7,748 nt of DNA from CAVZLD01 sp964522605. GTDB lineage: Bacteria; Planctomycetota; Planctomycetia; Pirellulales; Pirellulaceae. The notes under the pieces are model-generated. The model ran no database searches. It was given only the letters and a program-made list of their open reading frames with translations, and was not told where the DNA came from. Within the stretch, counting starts at the first letter, position 1, and every line of letters starts with the position of its first letter. The position numbers and the translations under genes were made by a program. This document shows, piece after piece, positions 1 to 5,019 of this stretch. The stretch covers positions 1-7,748 of the forward strand of contig CAZFWV010000325.1 of the NCBI GenBank assembly GCA_964522605.1, in the 5' to 3' direction.

Positions 1-170
1 GTGAATGCGCAACCCACAGGAACGGAGTGCGCGCGGGCGGATGCAAGATGCACTTGGTACTGGATTCGGCTGGATCCAGGACCGTGAGCGACACGCGGCG
101 GGCAGGGAGGTGGTGCAATTTTTGAGTTGCTGGCTCGGATGAAGTTACAACACCCTCCCGGCGGCTAATC

Positions 171-246
171 GTTTAACCCGCAGCCGTCAGGCGAGGATGA
201 TCCTCCGTTCTTTCTTCTGTCCTCGCCTGACGGCTGCGGGTTAAAC
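171..246. repeat. Perfect 27-bp inverted repeat, REP-like hairpin
   Basis: The left arm at 171-197 begins GTTTAACCCGCAGCCG and ends GGCGAGGA. It is exactly complementary to the right arm at 220-246, which begins TCCTCGCC and ends GGGTTAAAC. The loop is 22 nt (198-219) and rich in T and C. Neither side has a T-run after the stem, so it is not a classic intrinsic terminator. The length and perfect symmetry resemble bacterial REP or palindromic intergenic elements. It could block transcription arriving from upstream or stabilise an mRNA end, but that is inference. Confidence 0.9.
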
Positions 247-372
247 AAATCGCCACGAAACCTGTTCGGAGACTTCGGAACAACCACCACGTAGAAGTTG
301 CACGACCTCCAAGCGGGAGCGTGTATTGACCTCGTGAGCCAGCAACATAAGAGCTGCACGACGGACATAGGG

Positions 373-378
373 GGAGGA
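373..378 (+). promoter_or_regulatory. Strong Shine-Dalgarno that sets a TTG start
   Basis: GGAGGA, inside the run GGGGGAGGA (370-378), lies 9 nt upstream of the TTG at 388-390. Translation from that TTG puts the family's hallmark N-terminus (LTIDVEDYFQ) at residues 5-14. The other in-frame candidates, TTG at 298 and GTG at 334, would add 30 or 18 residues without similarity to the family, and neither has a comparable binding site. This is the only strong Shine-Dalgarno among the four genes. Confidence 0.85.
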
Positions 379-387
379 TCGAACGAG

Positions 388-1269
388 TTGCTGCATGCGT
401 TGACGATCGACGTCGAAGACTATTTTCAAGTTTCAGGATTTGAACGCCAGGTCGATCGGGACGACTGGGACGACTATCCTTCACGCGTCGTTCCCAACAC
501 GATGCGACTGCTGGAGATCCTGGAAGCACATCGGGTCAAGGCGACATTCTATATATTGGGTTGGGTCGCAGATCGCTTTCCTCGGTTGGTCCGAGACATC
601 CACGCGGCCGGGCATGAGATTGGTTCCCATTCTTATTGGCACCGGCTGATCTATCGCATCTCACCGGCCGAGTTTCGCAGGGACCTGCGGGAGTCTCAAC
701 ACGTTCTGGCGGACCAGACGGGGGGTCCGGTTACCACCTTTCGGGCTCCTTCGTTCTCGATCACCCGCGATTCGACCTGGGCGCTGGAAATCCTGGCAGA
801 AGAGGGCTTCCTGAGTGATTCGAGCGTCGTCCCGGCCCGCCACGATCGGTACGGGATCCCCGGTGCTCCACGCGAGATTTTTCAGATCGACACGGCGAAG
901 GGGGTAATTTGGGAATTCCCTCCGGCGGTGGTCGGCGTCGCGGGCTTGCAGATTCCGGTCGCCGGAGGCGGATATTTTCGACTTTACCCGCTATCATGGA
1001 CGTTGCGCTGGCTCCGGCAGATCGAGGCGAGCGGCCAGCCATTCGTTTTTTATCTGCACCCCTGGGAAATCGACCCGGATCAACCTCGCCTGCAGGCCGG
1101 GTCGCGATTGTCTCGTTGGCGTCACCGGGTGAACCTGCGGCACACGGAAGATAAGCTCAATATGCTTCTACGAACGTTTCGTTTTGGACGGATGAGTGAT
1201 GTGCTCGCTGCCGCGAAGCAATCGCAGAGGATGACCAAGTCGGTTCGGTCGTTGGGGATGGTAGGGTGA
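388..1269 (+). CDS. XrtA-type polysaccharide deacetylase (NodB fold, DUF3473)
   Basis: A 293-residue protein starting at a TTG. It belongs to the carbohydrate esterase 4 deacetylases found with exosortase systems, which remove N- or O-acetyl groups from a polysaccharide in a metal-dependent reaction. Visible motifs, in order: LTIDVEDYFQ (residues 5-14, with D8 and D11 in the catalytic and metal motif); the zinc-ligand motif GSHSYWH (H81 and H85); FRAPSFSI from residue 118; a DSSVVPARHDRYGIPG stretch; GGGYFRLYP; and FYLHPWE (H224) near the end. The C-terminal part, with its R..NLRHTEDKL pattern, matches the DUF3473 extension typical of this subfamily. Length fits the family's usual 280-290. 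There is no signal peptide or membrane segment, so it is expected in the cytoplasm or loosely at the membrane. It lies 181 bp before the exosortase gene, and a repeat fills that gap. The family call is firm; the exact sugar substrate cannot be read from sequence. Confidence 0.95.
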   Translation: MLHALTIDVEDYFQVSGFERQVDRDDWDDYPSRVVPNTMRLLEILEAHRVKATFYILGWVADRFPRLVRDIHAAGHEIGSHSYWHRLIYRISPAEFRRDLRESQHVLADQTGGPVTTFRAPSFSITRDSTWALEILAEEGFLSDSSVVPARHDRYGIPGAPREIFQIDTAKGVIWEFPPAVVGVAGLQIPVAGGGYFRLYPLSWTLRWLRQIEASGQPFVFYLHPWEIDPDQPRLQAGSRLSRWRHRVNLRHTEDKLNMLLRTFRFGRMSDVLAAAKQSQRMTKSVRSLGMVG

Positions 1270-1285
1270 GGGAATGAAGAGCGGG

Positions 1286-1427
1286 ATTGGCCGCGGATTT
1301 TCGCGGAAAATCGCGGAGAAATCCTCTGTGACGGGCTCATTCGAGCCATCCATGGACCGGTGGGAAGCGTATCTTTACCGTAGAATCTCGACTCTGTCCG
1401 CGATCTCCGCGCGAATCCGCGGCCAAT
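1286..1427. repeat. Long imperfect dyad with GCGGA units about 10 bp apart
   Basis: The outer arms pair perfectly over 14 bp: ATTGGCCGCGGATT at 1286-1299 with its complement at 1414-1427. Pairing continues with a few mismatches and one bulge to 1286-1317 against 1397-1427. GCGGA occurs at 1293, 1303 and 1313 in the left arm; TCCGC occurs at 1397, 1406 and 1416 in the right arm. The 79-nt spacer (1318-1396) has a minor hairpin, GGCTC/GAGCC, at 1334-1347. No open frame or T-run is present. It lies wholly in the gap between deacetylase and exosortase, so in an operon transcript it would fold in the mRNA. It looks like a dispersed intergenic repeat and not a gene-specific regulator. Confidence 0.8.
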
Positions 1428-1450
1428 TTTCTGCCTGAATCACAGCAAAA

Positions 1451-2476
1451 ATGAAACACAAGAAAAAAACCGGCAAGACAATCTGGCAAAAAGAGCGACC
1501 CAAAGAGCCGGCAGGCCAGAAACCGAAGCCCCAACCGACCGGCTCCTCGTCGCCCGCGGCAACGCACGCTCTGACGGCGCCCGAGCCACTCGGCTCGACG
1601 CAGGCACTGGCCGTGGCCGGTGCGATCCTGATTGTCGGCGCGATCTGGGCGTACTGGCCGAACCTGCAGGAGATGTTCTCCCTTTGGGCAAACCAGCCCG
1701 ACTATTCGCACGGCTACCTCGTGCTGCCCCTGGCGATCCTGCTGCTTTGGCTACGGCGGGATACTTACCCTGCCAACGACGTCCATCCCGCACTCGTCGC
1801 GGGACTGTCGGTGGTGGGCTTGGCGGTGATCATACGCCTAGCGTCAGCAAAATTCTTCTACGGTCCGATCGATACCTGGTCGCTGATGATCTGGGTGGCC
1901 GGTACGGTGCTGGCCCTTTGGGGCTGGAAAGTCCTCTGGTGGGCTCTGCCGTCGATCTTATTTCTGTGGTTTGCCATGCCGCTACCGTGGCGAGTGGAAA
2001 TGATGCTGCGTCAGCCGTTACAACGACTGGCCACGAACCTTAGCGCTATGGTGCTGGTGGTCTTGGGTGAGCCTGCCATTGCCGAGGCCAACGTGATCCG
2101 GATCAGCGATCGCGTCTTCGGCGTCGATGAAGCCTGCTCAGGGCTGCGGATTTTCCTTGGCATTGCCGCTTTTGCGTTCGCCTTGGCCGTATTGTGGCGG
2201 ACCTCCTGGATCAAGCGACTGCTACTGATCTTGGCCATACTCCCGGTGGCGATCTTCGCGAATGTGACGCGGATTGTCGTCACCTGCCTGTTGCACGAGT
2301 GGGTGGGTTCCGAGGCCGCCCAGCGGTTCTCGCACGACGCCGCCGGGTTCGTGATGATCCCCTACGCCGCGATTCTGCTTTGCCTGGTCCTCTGGTTGCT
2401 GAATAAGATCGTCGAAGAAGTTGAGGTATTCGAGTCCACGTCCGTGTTCCGTGGCGGAAGTGAAACTGCAGGGTAA
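1451..2476 (+). CDS. Exosortase (exosortase/archaeosortase family)
   Basis: A 341-residue multipass inner-membrane protein. Exosortases are cysteine transpeptidase-like enzymes that cut PEP-CTERM-type sorting tails and hand the protein on to the envelope or a glycan. The three catalytic residues of the family are visible: C229 in VDEACSGLR, R274 in NVTRIVV, and H295 in FSHDAAGF. The motif PDYSHGYLVLPLAILLLW in the first third is also typical. I count about eight or nine hydrophobic segments between residue 52 and 321. The first 48 or so residues are a Lys- and Pro-rich cytoplasmic tail. There is no fused EpsI (DUF3485) domain, unlike many proteobacterial XrtA proteins. The ATG at 1451 has no evident Shine-Dalgarno. 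The stop lies 9 bp before the kinase gene, so the two are surely one transcript. The exosortase subtype (XrtA-like or a planctomycete class) cannot be settled by eye. Confidence 0.95.
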   Translation: MKHKKKTGKTIWQKERPKEPAGQKPKPQPTGSSSPAATHALTAPEPLGSTQALAVAGAILIVGAIWAYWPNLQEMFSLWANQPDYSHGYLVLPLAILLLWLRRDTYPANDVHPALVAGLSVVGLAVIIRLASAKFFYGPIDTWSLMIWVAGTVLALWGWKVLWWALPSILFLWFAMPLPWRVEMMLRQPLQRLATNLSAMVLVVLGEPAIAEANVIRISDRVFGVDEACSGLRIFLGIAAFAFALAVLWRTSWIKRLLLILAILPVAIFANVTRIVVTCLLHEWVGSEAAQRFSHDAAGFVMIPYAAILLCLVLWLLNKIVEEVEVFESTSVFRGGSETAG

Positions 2477-2485
2477 ATATTCACA

Positions 2486-4705
2486 ATGAGCGACAGTCAA
2501 CTACCATCCCGACCTGTGCGACGGCAGCCCAACATCGTGGTCCAACAGGCGCCGAGGATGAATCCGCGCCCCGAGATGCGAACGGCCCCGGATCAATCCA
2601 ACACACCCAAGATCTTTCAGATCCTGCAGCTAATCTGGACGGCCCACCAGCGATGGTGGAAGCTGACGATCCCCCTGGGCATTCTGGCCGGTGTCGGGAT
2701 CGCGGGAACGATTTGGTCGACGCGAGTTCCAACATACACGGCCAGTGCGACCTTGGAGATCAAGGATCAGACTCCCTACATTGTCTTTGAGGAGCGTGGT
2801 AATGCGGGCCGGTTTGTGCGAACGCAACTGGAACTCTTCCAAACCCGCGCGATCTTGTCTCCAGCCTTGCAGGATCTTGGGGCAACTGTTCCGAAAATCC
2901 ACGAAATGGAAGATCCAATCGCTTGGCTTCAAGAAGGAATCCAAGCAGGCGTGGTCCGAGATTCCGATTTCGTCTCGATTCGATTCACCGATCCAGACCG
3001 TGAAACGGCCGAAAAGGTACTGGAAGCGGTTGTTCAATCGTACATGAAGTACCACCGCCGGTATGAACGAAATTACGACCAAATACTCGTCGGCATGCTT
3101 CAAGACGAGAAAGAGCGTCGCGAAAAAACGCTGATCGAGTTGCGAAATCGCGTGCGCGACCTCGCAAAGAAGGCCGGTGTTGCGATAGGAGGCGCCGAAC
3201 CGGCTCGCGCCGCATACGATTCATCCAGCCCGCTCAAGGCCGTTCACGACTTGCTGATCCAGACGGAGGTAGACCTGGAGGTCGCAAAAGCTGAACTTGA
3301 AGTCGCTCGGCGGCAGAGAGGCAATCCCACGCAGGAGATTCCGGAATATGAACTGAAACGACTCACAGAATCTCAGCCGATGGCGCTTGGTCTAAAGCAG
3401 GAAATTGCCGAACTCTCTGCCAAACTGAAAGCCTTCGAGAAGAACGCAAAATCTGCGAGCGGTATGATTGGCTACCAGCGGCTCAAACAGCAACTTGCCG
3501 CGCGCGAAAAATCACTGGAGGAGTTCCGGGAGGAGTTCCGCGTCGAAGCACAAGAAGCTCTGCAGGTGGAATATCAGGCAGCTCAAGAACAACGGCTGCT
3601 GGAACTGCAGGCATCAATCAACGACAAACAGACCATGCGTGAGCAGTTGATCCAGCGGCTTGAATCGGAAAGACAAGTGACTGGCTCTTCCCAGGCGGAT
3701 CTTGTCGATTTGGAATTTGCCCGCCAAGAACTCGAACGACAGGAAGACGTTTTCGATAAGATCGGAGCCCGAATTGTTGCGATTCAGACTGAAGAGGTCG
3801 CTCCAGCGCGAGTCGATCAGGTTGATCCCCCCAAGGCACCGCTAGTTCCCGATGGCAACCCATTGAGGTTGCTGCTGATGGCCGGAGTGGCCGGCTTCTT
3901 CCTGCCGTTAGCAATCGTAACGGCTTGGGAATTTCTGGCGCAACGAGTCACCGACTCGTCGTCGGTTCGCCAACAAGACCTGGAAGTCGTGGGTGAAGTG
4001 GCCATGTTGCCTCGGTACCTGCCCAACAGCACAGACGCCAGCTCGAACGGCGAAAGCCAGCAGATGACTCTGTTTCAGGAAAGCGTCGACCATCTGTGTA
4101 CAACGATGCGACTGTCCAAGGACTTCCAAGACAAACAGGTGATTGCGATCGCCAGCGCCATATCCGGCGAAGGCAAGACGCATGTGTCGATCCAGTTAGC
4201 GATCAGCCTGGCACGGTCGTGTAAGGAACCTGTCCTGCTGGTCGAAACCGATCTTCGCGCCCCAAACATGCCCGATTTGATGGGGATCGACAGTCCAGTC
4301 GGCTTGCTGGATGTCCTGACGGGCAAGATGGAGTTAAAGGATGCCATCTACCCGGATGCAGACAAACACTTGGATGTGCTCGCGAGTGGTGAGCGACGTC
4401 GGAATCTGCATTCGATTCTTGATATTCGGGTGATCGAATCAATTTTCGCCGAATTGCGGAAAAAGTACCGCTACATCGTTCTCGATACACCTCCGGTGCT
4501 GGGCGCCGGAGAAGCCATGCTCTTTACTTCGCAGGCCGACATGACACTGATCTGTGCCCGGCGCGGGTACAGTCGCATGTCCCAGGTTCGTGAAACCTAC
4601 GAACGACTCGCGCGCACCGCATCCAATCCGGCCGGTGTAATTCTGAACGGAACTCCGCGACATCAGTATCTGTATTCGTACGGCAGTTACTACGGGCATA
4701 GTTGA
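2486..4705 (+). CDS. Wzz/GumC-type chain-length regulator fused to BY-kinase
   Basis: A 739-residue polysaccharide co-polymerase with a bacterial tyrosine autokinase domain, of the Wzc/EpsB-like class that sets polysaccharide length and drives export. Domain order: a Pro/Arg-rich cytoplasmic tail (1-43); a Wzz domain with the first membrane helix at about 58-78; a long, charged, coiled-coil periplasmic region (about 205-430); the proline-rich motif PPKAPLVPDGNP just before the second helix (about 461-484); then the cytoplasmic kinase. In the kinase the Walker A is ASAISGEGKT (556-565, K564), the Walker A' is VLLVETDLRAP (586-593 for VETDLRAP) and the Walker B is YIVLDTPP (D667). The C-terminus carries the expected tyrosine cluster, YLYSYGSYY, with Tyr 728, 730, 732, 735 and 736 as likely autophosphorylation sites. 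Walker A' has Glu587 where the consensus has the first Asp. It starts 9 bp after the exosortase stop, with only a weak binding site (GCAGGG), which suggests translational coupling. The family call is firm. Confidence 0.95.
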   Translation: MSDSQLPSRPVRRQPNIVVQQAPRMNPRPEMRTAPDQSNTPKIFQILQLIWTAHQRWWKLTIPLGILAGVGIAGTIWSTRVPTYTASATLEIKDQTPYIVFEERGNAGRFVRTQLELFQTRAILSPALQDLGATVPKIHEMEDPIAWLQEGIQAGVVRDSDFVSIRFTDPDRETAEKVLEAVVQSYMKYHRRYERNYDQILVGMLQDEKERREKTLIELRNRVRDLAKKAGVAIGGAEPARAAYDSSSPLKAVHDLLIQTEVDLEVAKAELEVARRQRGNPTQEIPEYELKRLTESQPMALGLKQEIAELSAKLKAFEKNAKSASGMIGYQRLKQQLAAREKSLEEFREEFRVEAQEALQVEYQAAQEQRLLELQASINDKQTMREQLIQRLESERQVTGSSQADLVDLEFARQELERQEDVFDKIGARIVAIQTEEVAPARVDQVDPPKAPLVPDGNPLRLLLMAGVAGFFLPLAIVTAWEFLAQRVTDSSSVRQQDLEVVGEVAMLPRYLPNSTDASSNGESQQMTLFQESVDHLCTTMRLSKDFQDKQVIAIASAISGEGKTHVSIQLAISLARSCKEPVLLVETDLRAPNMPDLMGIDSPVGLLDVLTGKMELKDAIYPDADKHLDVLASGERRRNLHSILDIRVIESIFAELRKKYRYIVLDTPPVLGAGEAMLFTSQADMTLICARRGYSRMSQVRETYERLARTASNPAGVILNGTPRHQYLYSYGSYYGHS

Positions 4706-4781
4706 TCGCTAACGGAGCAGATGTCTTTCAGGAATCTCTTCGTTGTTGCGCAGCGGTCGCTGAAGAGAAGGCGGGGATCTA

Positions 4782-4809
4782 GCCGCGGATAAGCGCGGAA
4801 TGTCGCTGG
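4782..4809 (+). repeat. Fragment of the GCGGA-unit repeat
   Basis: This 28-nt segment begins GCCGCGGAT and matches 21 of 28 positions, without gaps, to 1290-1317, the left arm of the dyad between deacetylase and exosortase. GCGGA occurs at 4785 and 4795, with a degenerate GCTGG at 4805, keeping the 10-bp spacing. I found no complementary right arm nearby, so it looks like a half copy or a decayed copy. Confidence 0.65.
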
Positions 4810-4848
4810 CGAGAGGTACTCGCATGAGGTTGGACTGAACGAGGAGAA

Positions 4849-4930
4849 GAAACCACGGATTGGACGGAGGGAACGGATCGGTACGGATTGATCGGTGGAC
4901 ATCCGTTTCTTCCGTCCAATCCGTGGTTCC
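4849..4930. repeat. Hairpin repeat with ACGGA units 9-10 bp apart
   Basis: The arms at 4849-4878 and 4901-4930 are complementary with a few mismatches. The core CCACGGATTGGACGGA (4853-4868) pairs perfectly with its complement ending at 4926. The loop is 22 nt (4879-4900). ACGGA begins at 4855, 4864, 4873 and 4883, so the spacing is 9, 9 and 10 bp. No T-run follows the stem. It resembles dispersed CCACGGATT-type palindromic repeats found between genes of environmental bacteria. A role in transcript processing or attenuation is possible but not shown. Confidence 0.85.
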
Positions 4931-5019
4931 TCTTCAATTCTCAGATTCGCCCGACTTGTATGCAGCAAGAAGATCGCTCTAACCCATAAGCATTTCCCAC
5001 GAAAGAGTCCGATTTCGCA

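Larger units (their letters stand above)
1..387. other. Non-coding region upstream of the deacetylase gene
   Basis: No convincing gene lies here. One plus-strand frame is open from base 3 to a stop at 123-125, but its translation has no recognisable motif, and this is too short to claim as the end of an upstream gene. The main content is a perfect inverted repeat at 171-246. It is followed by a leader of about 140 bases that ends in a strong ribosome binding site at 373-378. I found no clear sigma-70 promoter: TTGACC at 326-331 has no good -10 partner at normal spacing. The region probably holds the promoter of the operon, but the sequence does not show exactly where. Confidence 0.6.
4706..5019. 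other. Non-coding gap between the kinase and TPR genes
   Basis: A 314-base gap without a supported gene. From left to right it holds a short stem (TCTCTTC at 4735-4741 with GAAGAGA at 4762-4768) not followed by a T-run, a repeat fragment at 4782-4809, and a hairpin at 4849-4930. About 90 bases then lead to the TPR start. No convincing promoter or terminator is visible, so it is not clear whether the TPR gene is read from its own promoter or from the upstream operon. Confidence 0.6.

Noticed and set aside
3..125. Open plus-strand frame ending in TGA at 123-125, possibly the end of an upstream gene
   Set aside because: Only about 40 residues, rich in Arg and Gly, without any recognisable motif. 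It cannot be told from chance in GC-rich sequence.
298..351. Sigma-70-like promoter (TTGCAC 298-303 or TTGACC 326-331)
   Set aside because: Neither has a good -10 box at 16-18 bp: TTGACC with CATAAG has a spacer of only 14, and TTGCAC is a poor -35 match.
173..529. Minus-strand open frame of 118 codons
   Set aside because: It crosses the perfect inverted repeat and overlaps the well-supported deacetylase start. Its composition (Arg, Ser, Pro) is typical of a shadow frame.
1286..1427. CRISPR-like or tandem array because of the repeated GCGGA cores
   Set aside because: The units are only about 10 bp, without uniform repeats and unique spacers, and no cas gene is near. A dyad repeat explains it better.
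4735..4768. Stem-loop TCTCTTC/GAAGAGA about 30 nt after the kinase stop, as an intrinsic terminator
   Set aside because: The stem has only 7 bp plus weak inner pairing, and is followed by AGGCGGGGA and not by a T-run.
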